A stretch of 64,000 nucleotides of DNA, from contig NC_080542.1 in the NCBI RefSeq assembly GCF_028640845.1, positions 134,905,080 through 134,969,079 on the forward strand, in the 5' to 3' direction. Positions 1 to 9,673 of the stretch are shown here, in pieces; position 1 is the first letter of the stretch; each line of letters opens with the position of its first letter. The position numbers and the translations under genes were made by a program. A model generated the notes under the pieces. It was not told the DNA's origin and ran no database searches. It worked only from the letters and a program-made list of their open reading frames with translations. The DNA is from Ahaetulla prasina. Taxonomy: Eukaryota; Chordata; Lepidosauria; Squamata; Colubridae.

Positions 1-328
1 TATCTGGTTTTATGACTGCAGTTTTGAAGGATGTAGTAAATTGTTATTTACACTCACAGTTGAGAAAACGTTTCTATTTGTTAATGACTGTGGGAAGGAG
101 CTGTGCATAGTAGGCTTGAAAATAATACAAAGTAAGTGTTTAAAAGGCCTATTTGTCGCAATGAACACATAACAAAAATTAATTAAATCTGCATATATTT
201 GTGTGTTTTACTTGCATTCTGTTTCAAGTCTCCATAATGAGGAATCAAGAACAGAAACATTTGTTGATGCTGAGCAAAAGAGCAATTCTCTGGTTACTAC
301 TTAAACTTAGGGTTAGACAGGTAGCATT
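1..328. other. Unassigned AT-rich sequence
   Basis: No coding signal, terminal repeat or recognised repeat family is visible up to the piggyBac-type left end. The open frame across this stretch has no recognisable protein similarity and runs into a foldback MITE. Confidence 0.5.
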
Positions 329-336
329 GTTTAACC

Positions 337-456
337 CAGGGGTCTCCAACCTTGGTTCCTTTAAGACTTGTGGACTTCAACTCCCAGAGCCAGCCTTGCT
401 GGACTCTGGGAGTAGAAGTCCACAAGTCTTAAAGGGACCAAGGTTGGAGACCCCTG
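337..456. mobile_element. Foldback hAT-type MITE (CAGGGGTC family)
   Basis: A 120-bp near-perfect palindrome that starts CAGGGGTCTCCAACC and ends with its complement. It is flanked by 8-bp duplications, gtttaacc (329-336) and gtttagcc (457-464), matching 7 of 8. Terminal CAGGGG and an 8-bp duplication are typical of the hAT superfamily. It sits two bases inside the TTAA-flanked end of the piggyBac remnant, so it inserted later. Confidence 0.75.
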
Positions 457-669
457 GTTTAGCCCATAACCACAGACCTGTGGTCATAGTGACCGTAACA
501 GTTTTCCAAAATGTTTGGAACACTCCTATTTTTAGAAATGGAACATTCTGGTTGCGAATAGCTTTTGTTTTCCCGCTAATAGCGTATGCAGCATCACACT
601 TACATATGTTATTTGATGTTTGCTGTAGCATTGTTTGAATTTGAATTGTGGTCATTTTGACCACAGATC

Positions 670-978
670 TTGTTAACGTATATATTTTTTATAATATCAG
701 GGCCACGTTTTCCACCAAAAACAGTGCGATTTGGTGAGCCAAACTTCAAAGAAACTGTTCTAACATGGTATGAAGAAGCAGAGAGTGATTTGAGTGAAGT
801 GGAATCAGATTGCAACGAAAATTTTGTAATGGACAATGAGGAACCCACAGCTGCTGCCAATTCTGACATCAGTGATGATGAAGCTCCTGATGAAATTGTT
901 GACCAGGTACAATCTACGTCATGCAATAATTTATATGACAAGAACAAATGGTCTTCTGCACCTTTTGGAAGCAATTGA
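670..978 (+). pseudogene. piggyBac-like transposase N-terminal fragment
   Basis: An open frame of 102 codons rich in acidic residues, ending in NLYDKNKWSSAPFGSN before a TGA at 976-978. Past the stop the same frame continues with residues resembling the piggyBac motif around 'SRT.HNIV..LPG' up to about 1060. An acidic N-terminus followed by a KW..P..RT..HNIV block is characteristic of piggyBac/PGBD transposases. The catalytic DDD domain is absent. It is a remnant of a deleted element rather than a gene, and the acidic stretch alone would not be diagnostic. Confidence 0.5.
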
Positions 979-1404
979 TCCAGAACCACTAGTCACAATA
1001 TTGTAGTGCAATTACCTGGACTACACCCAGCAGCTAGAGCAGTCATTATGACCTCATGTCTGTAATAGCATAGCCAAAATAGTCCATCTGTGGTTAACGG
1101 TTAAAGCTATTCAATTGTATAGAAGGATGGCCAGTTGTTGGAACTCAGGCAAGGATGTCAGGTGGGAAAGATGGTCAAAAAAACCACTATAATCCATGAT
1201 CCAAAACTCCACCCTTTTTATGTGTATCACACATAATACACAGAGAGATAAAAACGCACACAATCCATGCCAAAAAGCCTTTTGCTTCTCCCCCCCCCTC
1301 TCTCTCACACACACACACAAACACACACCCTGATCTCACTACCTACAGAGAAAAATGTACTCCAAAAGGGATCCCTTTTTGCTAACAACTTACAGATAAT
1401 CTTT

Positions 1405-1550
1405 GACATGCCATCACAATTGGGATTGGAACTTCCGTCATGAACAGATTTGGTTGTTAAATGAGTTGTACCCAATTTTAAAATCTGTTTGTTTGTTTTT
1501 TGCTACAGGTATTAAACTGAATCATGCAGTTGTTAAATGAATTTGGCTTC
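1405..1550. mobile_element. Fragment of TA-flanked mariner-like MITE
   Basis: Degraded copy of the dispersed family seen complete at 19730-20097: the phrases 'ttgttaaatgag' and 'acccaattttaaaat' recur at corresponding positions. Ends are lost. Confidence 0.4.
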
Positions 1551-1565
1551 TTCCAAGTCTTCCAT

Positions 1566-1926
1566 GGGACGCGATGGCTCAGGGGCTAAGACGCTGAGCT
1601 TGTCGATCAAAAGATCGGCAGTTCAGCAATTCGAACCCCTAGTGCTGCCGTGTAACGGGGTGAGCTCCCATTACTTGTCCCAGCTTCTGCCAACCTAGCA
1701 GTTCGAAAGCAGGTAAAAAATGCAAGTAGAAAAATAGGGACCACCTCTGGTGGGAAGGTAACAGCGTTCCGTGCGCCTTTGGCGTTGAGTCATGCCGGCC
1801 ACATGACCATGGAGACGTCTTCTGACAGCGCTGGCTCTTTGGCTTTGAAACGGAGATGAGCACAACCCCCTAGGGTCAGGGATGACTAGCAGGTATGTGC
1901 AAGGGGGACCTTTACCTTTACCTTAT
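1566..1926 (+). mobile_element. Sauria-type SINE, full length
   Basis: Starts with a tRNA-like head (GGCTCAGGGGCTAAGACGCTG as A-box area, GTTCAGCAATTCGAACCCC as B-box area). A conserved body follows, and the tail is built of ACCTTT-type units. Flanking 9-bp duplications gtcttccat (1557-1565 and 1927-1935) define the insertion. The body matches what I remember of the Sauria SINE of lizards and snakes. It would have been mobilised by a LINE, probably BovB. Confidence 0.85.
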
Positions 1927-2062
1927 GTCTTCCATCCTTCCGAGTTCTGCAAAAGGAGGACCCAGATTGTTGGGGGGAAATATTCTGACATTTGTAAACC
2001 ACTTAGAGAGTGCTGTAAAGCACTACGGAGTGGTATAAAAGTCTAAGTGCTATTGCTATAAG
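1927..2062 (+). mobile_element. tRNA-type SINE, 5'-truncated (CTATTGCTAT-ended type)
   Basis: Carries the 3' half shared with 15352-15565 and 58670-58893: 'aggacccagattgttgggg', 'gagctgtaaagcac'-like block, and 'aagtgctattgctat' end. The tRNA-like head is missing. Confidence 0.65.
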
Positions 2063-2214
2063 ATAAGGAGGAGGGATGAAATACATTTTATTCTGGCCAA
2101 ACTTGTAGCAACTAGAGTGGAACCGTGATGAGCACTGGACATACCAATGTTATTATGGTGCCTGTTCAGTAGTGCCATATCCATTTGTTCAGCAACAGTT
2201 TCTCTGACTATGAA

Positions 2215-2328
2215 CAATGTTTCTCAACCTTGGCAACCTTAAGATACATCATGTGATTCCATGTTGGATGGAGAATTCTGGGAGTTGAAGTCCACACATC
2301 TCAAAGTTGCCAAGGTTGAGAAACACTG
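2215..2328. mobile_element. Foldback MITE, diverged (TTTCTCAACC type)
   Basis: Inverted arms 'gtttctcaaccttggcaa' and 'ttgccaaggttgagaaac' enclose a 'gggagttgaagtccacac' core, as in 58257-58370. The flanking duplication is not recognisable. Confidence 0.55.
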
Positions 2329-2339
2329 GCCTAGAGAAT

Positions 2340-2461
2340 TGAATTACCCTAAATTATAGATTTACCATTGCTTATCTCCAACAGTATTTGGCTGTTATTG
2401 ATGTTTCAATCCCAATGGTACATAAGCTTTAAGCATCTACGGGCTTTAGTTTTTGTCATTT

Positions 2462-2500
<39 letters not shown>

Positions 2501-3589
2501 TGAAATGGCCTTTTAAACAAGCGAGTTAAATGGACAAGATGTATGACACCTATCACGGTTAAGATGGATAGAGAGCACCATAAATAAAAACACCTGACAT
2601 TTCAAAGAGACGAAAATAAACTCCATAAATGGCAGGCAGTATTGATCAGTGATAATGAAATATCAGCTAAGTCCACAGAGTGCCTGAAGTTTTCCTCCTC
2701 TGTTTTGATCATGTTCAAATGTTAAACTTAATCCTTAAACCTATAACTGGGAATCAGGCCAAAAAGACTGAGGGAGATGAGGTTTTAGGAATGAGCTGTT
2801 GATGTTCAATTCAAATGTCAGTCTTAAAAAAAAAAACAGAGATTCTCATGTGGTTGTATTATTATGTAATATTAGAAATCAATAGGTCTGCTTGGTACCT
2901 ATTCATTTAATGAATGTTTAGGAGTGCATTTAATATATTTCCATAGACAATAGTCAGCTAATTCTAATAAAGTTATTTCATCTACGTGCCATTTCTCTTT
3001 GTTTACAATGTTAGGAGCATGGATTAAAAATAATTCTGCTAAGATCCTGCTGGAAGCAAATTTGAATGGATGTTCTCAGCAGATTCCTAAGAGGATGACT
3101 CTTACTAGCTAGAAATCTTACTTCCCTTTCCCTGTTCCTTGGTGGGACAGAACAGGGTTGCACTTAATTTCTAAAACACACAAGATGTTAAAGAGGCTTA
3201 TCCATCTTTCTTTCAAAGTTTTAAAAAAAACTGAAAGGGAAGACTCTGATCTGCAGGAGCCTGATGCTTTTGGAAATCTGTCAGTCTCTGATATAAATTA
3301 AATAAAGTTAGAAGAGACCTCTTGGCTATCTCATATGTTTTAAAACATAAATACAACTCCTGCCCAGCTGCCTCCTTAAGCTGCTCTGCAGAACTTTGCT
3401 ATGGATTGTTTAATTAAAAATTCAGTAGGAGAATTTGCTGGACTGAAAAAAATCAAAACTGCAAAGCATTTGTATAAATAGATACTAGCTTTGTTTATTT
3501 ATCTCCTGTGGAAAAAGCTCCCTGACCTTTCTGGGCTGCGTGACTATGGGATTGGGGGCATCTGGAGAGAGGAATGAAAAATTAAGATG
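2340..3589. other. Unassigned sequence with (TA)n at 2468-2497
   Basis: Fifteen TA units lie at about 2468-2497. Otherwise no TIR, SINE body or coding signal was recognised up to the LTR retrotransposon. Confidence 0.5.
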
Positions 3590-3594
3590 GTGGC

Positions 3595-3783
3595 TGTTAG
3601 ATTCGGGCAATAACGAGGCAGGAGACCAGATGAGTGACAACAGCTCTTTAGTTTATAGTGAACCCAGCAGCGAACAACAGAAAAACCCCTCTTTATATAC
3701 AGTTCAGTCGGAGGCAGCGGCCAATCAGCAACGTGCTATTTCCCGCTCTAATTTCCCTCCAAAACTCTTAAAGATACATTACA
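3595..3783 (-). repeat. 3' LTR of the gypsy-type element
   Basis: Reads TGTAATG...CTAACA on the - strand. It contains an inverted CCAAT (3721-3725) and a TATATAAAG box (3691-3699), a plausible promoter order. No canonical AATAAA is present; TATAAA at about 3650-3657 could serve. Identical to 7972-8160. Confidence 0.93.
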
Positions 3784-3796
3784 CTCCTTCCCTCCC
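3784..3796 (-). other. Polypurine tract (plus-strand primer)
   Basis: On the - strand GGGAGGGAAGGAG lies immediately before the 3' LTR, the position of the RNase H-resistant primer for second-strand synthesis. Confidence 0.85.
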
Positions 3797-3834
3797 AGAA
3801 AACATTTTACCCCTATTTGCATCAAATTAACATC

Positions 3835-6800
3835 TTATTTCTCTACGTAGTCACGCAAGTAGACTGGGCGTCTCCTAACTCTTTCGGACCTGCGCAATTC
3901 ATTCTCTGGGAGTGAGTCGAGCTGGCCGGAGGGACTGTTTGTTCCTCTCAGCTCCTCCTCTAGGCCATCCGGCCCTGGATTATTTGCAGAATCGTCCCTG
4001 CTTTCTTCAGGAGGGACCGGTTGGTGTCGCTGGACCTCATCGAACTCAGATAAGTCCCGCGTTTGCCCCGGGTTTGAGTCAGCTGTGGATTCAAACATTG
4101 GATAGTCAGGGCCTGTTTCTGGACTTTTGGTTGTTCTTTTTCTTAATTGGTCTATGTGGCGCTTCCAAACCCGGCCATCCTCTATCTCTACCCGATACGA
4201 TTTGGGTCCGGTTGTTTCAAGGATTGTCCCCTTTACCCAATTTGGGCCTTCTCCGTAATTGTGTGCCCATACTGGACTTCCCACTGTCATTTCTCTTGTT
4301 TTACCGTTTGTCCCTTTGTACCCGTCTGGGGTGTAGTTTGGGTTTAACCGGTCTAATGGGCACCTCAGCTTCCTCCCCATCAGTAGCTCTGCTGGGCTGC
4401 GGCCAGTTGCTACACAGGGGGTTCTGTGTTGTACTGCTAGGAAGGTGTCAATTTTTAATTCCCAATCGCCTGGCCTGATTCTGGACAATGCTTCCTTTGC
4501 ACTTCGTACGAAACGTTCTGCAAGGCCGTTCGTCGCAGGGTGGAACGGCGCCGAGAGGACATGCCGGATGCCCTCTTCCGCCAAGTACCCCTCAAACAGG
4601 GTCGCTGTGAATTGAGGGCCGTTGTCGGAAACTAGGGTGTCGGGTAACCCGTGGGTTACAAATAGGTGCCGAAGGACTGAGATTACGGCCTCGGCTGTCA
4701 TGGATCTCGTAAGAATGATTTCCAGCCATTTGGAATAGGCATCGACTACCACTAGGAATGTTTGCCCATGGAAGGGGCCGGCAAAATCGATGTGAATCCT
4801 AGACCATGGGCCCTGGGGTCTCTCCCACTCTCGAGTTGGGGCCGTTGGTGGTAGTGGTCTGGACTCCTGGCAGGCTTGGCATTTTCCTACCCTGTCACTA
4901 ATCTCCGTGTCCATCAAGGGCCACCGCACATAGCTCCTTGCTAAACCCTTCATTCTCACGATCCCAGGGTGGCCCTCGTGCAGGAGTTCCAAAACTTTTT
5001 CCCGCAATTTCTCCAGGATCACCACTCTATCCCCCCAGAGCAAACACCCTCCTTGAGCCGACAACTCCCCGCGTTTCTTTACATATTCTTTAAACTGCTC
5101 GCCCGGCGCAGCGGGCCATCCTCTTTGCACCCAACCAATTACAGTCCTTATTGTAATGTCCTTGTAAGAAGCCCGAGCCACTTCCTTGGAAGTGACTGGA
5201 CCAGAGTCCAAAGAGTCAATTAGCAGGACGGGTGTGCCCGGAGTGGGGTCTTCGATAGTCTCTGGTAATGGGCATCTGCTCAAAGCGTCCGCATGCCCTA
5301 ACTCCTTTCCTGGCCGATGCAGTAATTTGTAAGAATACGCAGCCAGAAAGATAGTCCATCGGGTCAGTCTAGGCGAAAGTGCCACTGGTGTTGGGCAGTC
5401 GCCTGCCAGCAGACCTAGTAGGGGTCTATGGTCTGTGACGATTTCAAAGTCACGGCCAAATACATATTCATGGAACTTCTTTACCCCGGAAACTATGGCC
5501 AAGGCTTCTCTATCTAGCTGACTATAGTTTCTTTCAGCCGATGACATTGTTCGGGAGTAAAATGCTATAGGGGCTTCTGTGCCATTTGGCAACCGGTGGC
5601 TGAGCACAGCCCCCACCCCGTAGGGAGATGCATCACAAACTAACACCAATGGCAGCGTGCCATTGTATTGAATCAGTAGGCTATCGCTAGACAGAAGGTT
5701 TTTTACTGCTTCGAATGCCCTAGCTTCCGCCTTTCCCCAAGACCACACAGCTGTCTTCGTTAGTAATTTGTGTAGCGGTTCGGCTATGGTTGCCTTATTT
5801 TTTAAAAATACCGCGTAAAAGTTGACCAGACCTAAGAATGCCTGTAACTCCGTTTTGTTTTGGGGAGCTGGGGCCTTCCTGATTGCCCTAACCTTGCTCT
5901 CAGTGGGGTGGATTCCTTCCTTGTCTATCCGATAGCCCAGGAATTCCACGGATCCTACCCCGATCTGGCATTTATTCAGTTTGACTTTGAGACCGGCGGA
6001 CCGGAAAATGCCCAAAACTTTTCTCAGCCGTACCCCTAAGTCTTCTAGATTGTCGGCGGATACCAGTACGTCATCAAAGTACGGTACCACCCCGGGGAGT
6101 CCCTGCAATAGCCGCTCCATTAGATTCTGAAATAACCCTGGAGCCACACTAACCCCAAACTGTAACCGGGTGCATTTAAAAGCACCCCTGTGCGTTACGA
6201 TCGTTTGTGCTTCGGCCGTGTTGCTATCTACGGGTAACTGCTGATAGGCTTGGGCCAAATCTAGCTTGGCGAAGACCTGGCCTTGCCCCAAAGAGTGCAG
6301 TAAGTGTTGTACTACTGGGACGGGGTAGGCACTCTTCTGCAACGCTTTATTAAGCGTTGCCTTGTAGTCAGCACAAATCCGGACCGACCCGTCCGGTTTG
6401 ATTGGGGTGACTATGGGTGTCTCCCACTTTGCATGGTCAACTGGCACTAGTATTCCCTGGCTTACTAGTTTGTCCAGCTCCCGGTCAATTTTGGGCTTTA
6501 GGGCGAACGGAACCCTCCTAGCCTTTAACCGGATAGGGGCAACCTGTGGGTCAAGGTTAAAGGAGATCGGGGTCCCCTCGTACTTGCCCAAACAGTCTTT
6601 GAAGACGTCCCCGAACTCCTTCATTAGTTCGTCTTTTAGGTCGACGTCGTTTCGGAAGACTCCGGTCACTCCCATGCCCAATGCCCGGAACCAGTCCAGT
6701 CCCAACAAGCTCGGCAAGGTTCCGTCGACCACGGTGATGGGCAGGGTCTTGTTGTGCTGTCCATACTTGACTTGGACGGACGTTACCCCTCGGACGGGGA

Positions 6801-7872
6801 TGCGATTTCCTTGGTAATCTTGTACCCTTAGTTTCTGTGGTTGCAGCTTGCGCTTCGCGATGGCTGGCAAACGTTTCACGAGAGTGTCCCAGGACATGAT
6901 CGTGATCGATGAACCGGTGTCCACTTCCATTCGGCACGGCACCCCTTCAATGTGTGTTTTAGTAAAAATCTTTTTTTCAAGGCGCGTGGCTGCTTGGCCT
7001 ACTCTCATGGCAGTCTGATTAAGCTTCGTGCCTTTTTTGAATTGACCAATCACGAGCCTCTTCGTCGTTCCCGCGCTCTGATTGGTCGGTTTTAATTTTT
7101 GGCGGGAAGGTTGGGGCGCTCGACAGGCCTGCGCTATGTGCCCCTTCCTTTCGCACCGCCGACAAGTCGCATCCTTAAACTTGCAGTCTTGTCGTTTGTG
7201 TTGTCCCCCGCAACTCGCGCATTCGCCCCGGTCTTCTTTCTCTGGCCTCCCGGTGTGGAAGACTTCTTCCTCTTCCTCGCCTTCCTCCTCAAGCTGGACT
7301 TCCTCATTGTGGACCGGGGTTGTTTTCACCCCAGTCCCTGGCGCGATCGGCGTTTGCAGGGTTTCTGCCGCTTGGGTGGACATCTCATGAGCCCTGGCCT
7401 CGTCCAAGGCGACTGCCAGTGTTAGGTTGCTTCTGGACAGCAGCCCCCGTCGCAATCGGATGTCTCTGACCCCGCAAATGAGTTGGTCGAGTAATGCGTC
7501 TTCCAAGTCTCGATATTCGCAATGGTTAGCGGCTTTTCTCAGCGCTGCCATGTACACACGAATCGATTCGCCCTCTCGTTGCATCCGTTGCCGCAATTCG
7601 AACCTTTGAACGAATTTTGAGGGTGTCGGTGCGTAGTGAGCCTGAAGGGCGGTCTGCAGGGTTTGCCACGGTACCGACTGTACCGGCGTTGGCTCGAAGC
7701 GACTCTGCGGTGTCGAAACTTCCGAACCGCAGTGGCTTAGGAAATCGCTCTCTTCCTGTTGTCGGAGACCCCTGAGTTCGCTCGCTACGAGGAAGCACTC
7801 GAAACGAGCCATGTATGACCCCCATTTTTCTTTAGCTGGGTCGAATGGCGCTGGCGGTGTGTAGCTGGACAT
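3835..7872 (-). CDS. Gag-Pol polyprotein, uninterrupted
   Basis: 1345 codons in one frame; the start at 7872 is the first ATG after the primer-binding site and opens the Gag region. Gag spans about 1-260, with an acidic linker near 195-215 and two zinc knuckles, C218-C230 (CX2CX3HX4C) and C237-C250 (CX2CX4HX4C). Aspartic protease: DTGS at 318-321 and LLGLDW at 389-394. Reverse transcriptase: LDLAQAY near 537-543 and catalytic YFDD at 598-601. RNase H: CDAS 746-749, E789, D814. Integrase: zinc motif H965/H968/C998/C1001 and catalytic D1029, D1083, E1119 (D-D-35-E). There is no chromodomain-like end and no envelope. The product would form cytoplasmic particles, copy the element RNA and integrate the cDNA. 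Gag and Pol need no frameshift, and no stop or missing catalytic residue is visible, so the protein looks functional. Confidence 0.95.
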   Translation of the reverse strand: MSSYTPPAPFDPAKEKWGSYMARFECFLVASELRGLRQQEESDFLSHCGSEVSTPQSRFEPTPVQSVPWQTLQTALQAHYAPTPSKFVQRFELRQRMQREGESIRVYMAALRKAANHCEYRDLEDALLDQLICGVRDIRLRRGLLSRSNLTLAVALDEARAHEMSTQAAETLQTPIAPGTGVKTTPVHNEEVQLEEEGEEEEEVFHTGRPEKEDRGECASCGGQHKRQDCKFKDATCRRCERKGHIAQACRAPQPSRQKLKPTNQSAGTTKRLVIGQFKKGTKLNQTAMRVGQAATRLEKKIFTKTHIEGVPCRMEVDTGSSITIMSWDTLVKRLPAIAKRKLQPQKLRVQDYQGNRIPVRGVTSVQVKYGQHNKTLPITVVDGTLPSLLGLDWFRALGMGVTGVFRNDVDLKDELMKEFGDVFKDCLGKYEGTPISFNLDPQVAPIRLKARRVPFALKPKIDRELDKLVSQGILVPVDHAKWETPIVTPIKPDGSVRICADYKATLNKALQKSAYPVPVVQHLLHSLGQGQVFAKLDLAQAYQQLPVDSNTAEAQTIVTHRGAFKCTRLQFGVSVAPGLFQNLMERLLQGLPGVVPYFDDVLVSADNLEDLGVRLRKVLGIFRSAGLKVKLNKCQIGVGSVEFLGYRIDKEGIHPTESKVRAIRKAPAPQNKTELQAFLGLVNFYAVFLKNKATIAEPLHKLLTKTAVWSWGKAEARAFEAVKNLLSSDSLLIQYNGTLPLVLVCDASPYGVGAVLSHRLPNGTEAPIAFYSRTMSSAERNYSQLDREALAIVSGVKKFHEYVFGRDFEIVTDHRPLLGLLAGDCPTPVALSPRLTRWTIFLAAYSYKLLHRPGKELGHADALSRCPLPETIEDPTPGTPVLLIDSLDSGPVTSKEVARASYKDITIRTVIGWVQRGWPAAPGEQFKEYVKKRGELSAQGGCLLWGDRVVILEKLREKVLELLHEGHPGIVRMKGLARSYVRWPLMDTEISDRVGKCQACQESRPLPPTAPTREWERPQGPWSRIHIDFAGPFHGQTFLVVVDAYSKWLEIILTRSMTAEAVISVLRHLFVTHGLPDTLVSDNGPQFTATLFEGYLAEEGIRHVLSAPFHPATNGLAERFVRSAKEALSRIRPGDWELKIDTFLAVQHRTPCVATGRSPAELLMGRKLRCPLDRLNPNYTPDGYKGTNGKTREMTVGSPVWAHNYGEGPNWVKGTILETTGPKSYRVEIEDGRVWKRHIDQLRKRTTKSPETGPDYPMFESTADSNPGQTRDLSEFDEVQRHQPVPPEESRDDSANNPGPDGLEEELRGTNSPSGQLDSLPENELRRSERVRRRPVYLRDYVEK

Positions 7873-7952
7873 CGCTGCTATCCGCCCTTATTTTGCTGGG
7901 TTCGCGTATTCCTGGTTAGCTCAGCTCTTTTCTGGCGCTCTTTTGCCTCGAG

Positions 7953-7970
7953 ATCCCACCTTCGTCGCCA
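7953..7970 (-). other. tRNA primer-binding site, probably tRNA-Ser
   Basis: The + strand reads ATCCCACCTTCGTCGCCA, which resembles the 3' end of vertebrate tRNA-Ser(GCU) including CCA. The element's - strand is its complement, and one base separates it from the 5' LTR. The isoacceptor is recalled, not aligned. Confidence 0.75.
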
Positions 7971-7971
7971 G

Positions 7972-8160
7972 TGTTAGATTCGGGCAATAACGAGGCAGGA
8001 GACCAGATGAGTGACAACAGCTCTTTAGTTTATAGTGAACCCAGCAGCGAACAACAGAAAAACCCCTCTTTATATACAGTTCAGTCGGAGGCAGCGGCCA
8101 ATCAGCAACGTGCTATTTCCCGCTCTAATTTCCCTCCAAAACTCTTAAAGATACATTACA
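7972..8160 (-). repeat. 5' LTR of the gypsy-type element
   Basis: Identical to 3595-3783. Its TATATAAAG and CCAAT elements would drive transcription toward lower coordinates. About 80 bases separate the primer-binding site from the Gag start. Confidence 0.93.
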
Positions 8161-8165
8161 GTGGC

Positions 8166-9248
8166 CATTGAGGGGCTTTGATGCAACAGACATGGCTGCC
8201 ACCTTAACCTTTTTGTGACATAGTTACAGAAGCTAGGATGGCTCTTTTCATGGATCTGCCCCCAAACCTCTCTCTGAGTTCAGAGAAGCGGGGTGAGTTT
8301 GAGTCAGCAGAGTAAAATGTAGAGACAAGTGTTGGTCAGGATAAGGACTCGGAGCGTGCTAGCCTGACTGAACAGCTTCAGCTGAGTCAATGGACAAGCA
8401 ACAGGGGAAGCTGGGTGAGGTGAACCATAGCTGCAGCAAGTTAGACAGGAGGCCTCAGTTAACAAGGAGGAAGCGATGGAGTCCACACCTCCTCCTGATC
8501 CAAGGACACATAGAGTAAAGGGAAGACAGGCACAATGCCAGTCAGCTAGGTTACTCACAAGGAGTCAACCTTGCCTGTCATGAAGGGCTGCACCAGTGTC
8601 ACCTACTTAATCCCTTCCTGAGAAGGACTCGAGTGTTGTTGGAGCAATATACCCAGTTCTGTGGGCGTCTTTCTGGACCTCGTCTGTGGCCATTGGACTT
8701 CTTAACTCAGTGACTTTAGCCATACTGAGCTCAGAATCAACTTGTATGCAATAGGGGTGCTTTCTGGAGACCTGTTTTGGGAGTTTGAATAGATACCTCT
8801 TCCTATATGTGTGTTGGTGGGGAGAAGCGGGGCAGCACAGCTCTGCCTTCTAAAAAGCAGCAAAATCTCATTATTAAATTCTAAGGAGCGGCCTATATTG
8901 AGCTTCTGATAATGTGAAGATTTACATTGAATCAATTTATGAACTGATTAGTCAATTAAAAGTGTGGCATTTAATCAACAACAACAAAAAGTCTACAGCC
9001 AGTGGACAGTTCTAACAAATGCCAGAAAATAGCAGAGAATCACAATAAATTTCCATTAACATTCCAAGGAGCCTTCATTTTTGTTGGCAGAAATCGTTAA
9101 GTTAATGAACATATGTGCCAATTTAGGTACTAATCTTTAATAGAATTCCTGGTGCAAGGTGTGCATTTAGATATAGGGGAAGCACTAAATGCAACCCTTT
9201 TCAAAGATAGAAAAAGGGTGGTTTCCACTGAGGCTGTGCAAATATTGC
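8166..9248. other. Unassigned sequence
   Basis: No recognised repeat ends or conserved coding. Short open frames have no domain-like character. Confidence 0.5.
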
Positions 9249-9256
9249 ATGTAGTG

Positions 9257-9665
9257 CAGTGGTGAAATCCAAATTTTTTTACTACTGTTTCTGTGGGCAT
9301 GGCTTGGTGGGCATGGTGTGGCTTGGTGGGCGTGGCAGGGGCCTGCAAAATCTCTATTCCCACCCAGTCCAGTGGAAGGATACTGCAAAATCCCCATTCC
9401 CTCTGCACTCCAGGGGAAGGATACTGCAAAATCTCCATTCCCATCCCATTCCAGGGGAAGGTTATTGCAAAATCTCCATTCCCACCCCACTCCAGGGGAA
9501 AGATACTGCAAAATCTCCATTCCCACCCCACTCCAGGGGAAGGATATTGCAAAATTTCCATTCCCATCCCACTCTGGAGGTGGCATTTCCTGGTTCTCCT
9601 AACTGCTCAAAATTTCCGCTACCGGTTCTCCAGAACCTGTCAGAACCTGCTGGATTTCACCCCTG
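9257..9665 (+). mobile_element. hAT-type element carrying a 41-bp minisatellite
   Basis: Ends CAGTGGTGAAATCC and GGATTTCACCCCTG, flanked by 8-bp duplications atgtagtg (9249-9256) and gtgtagtg (9666-9673), 7 of 8. Between about 9340 and 9580 the core is five to six copies of a ~41-bp unit containing 'tactgcaaaatctccattc'. Several overlapping open frames come only from this periodicity. A second, inverted copy with fewer units is at 15613-15882. Confidence 0.75.
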
Positions 9666-9673
9666 GTGTAGTG

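Larger units (their letters stand above)
335..1100 (+). mobile_element. Internally deleted piggyBac-like DNA transposon
   Basis: Both ends abut TTAA (331-334 and 1101-1104), the target duplication of piggyBac elements. If the hAT MITE at 337-456 and its target duplication are removed, the left end reads CCCATAACCACAGA. The reverse complement of the right end reads CCGTTAACCACAGA, so 12 of 14 terminal bases match. The interior carries a short piece resembling the N-terminal part of a piggyBac transposase, with no catalytic core. It is a non-autonomous, decayed copy. The family call is inferred from TTAA, the TIRs and the protein fragment together. Confidence 0.65.
3595..8160 (-). mobile_element. 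Complete Ty3/gypsy-type LTR retrotransposon
   Basis: 4566 bp, bounded by two 189-bp direct repeats that I find identical base for base, with a 5-bp target duplication GTGGC (3590-3594 and 8161-8165). In its own (-) direction the order is 5' LTR, primer-binding site, Gag-Pol, polypurine tract, 3' LTR. There is no env frame. Domain order PR-RT-RNase H-integrase assigns it to Ty3/gypsy (Metaviridae). The Gag and integrase style suggests the Mag/K02A2.6-like branch, which is an inference. Identical LTRs plus an open frame mean a very recent insertion. Confidence 0.95.

Noticed and set aside
3595..8160. Endogenous retrovirus with envelope
   Set aside because: No reading frame follows integrase before the 3' LTR; only about 50 bp separate the Gag-Pol stop from the LTR. 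Domain order and protease/RT style fit Ty3/gypsy.
9340..9580. Regularly spaced repeats resembling a CRISPR array
   Set aside because: Units are contiguous 41-bp minisatellite copies without unique spacers, in a vertebrate genome and inside a hAT element.
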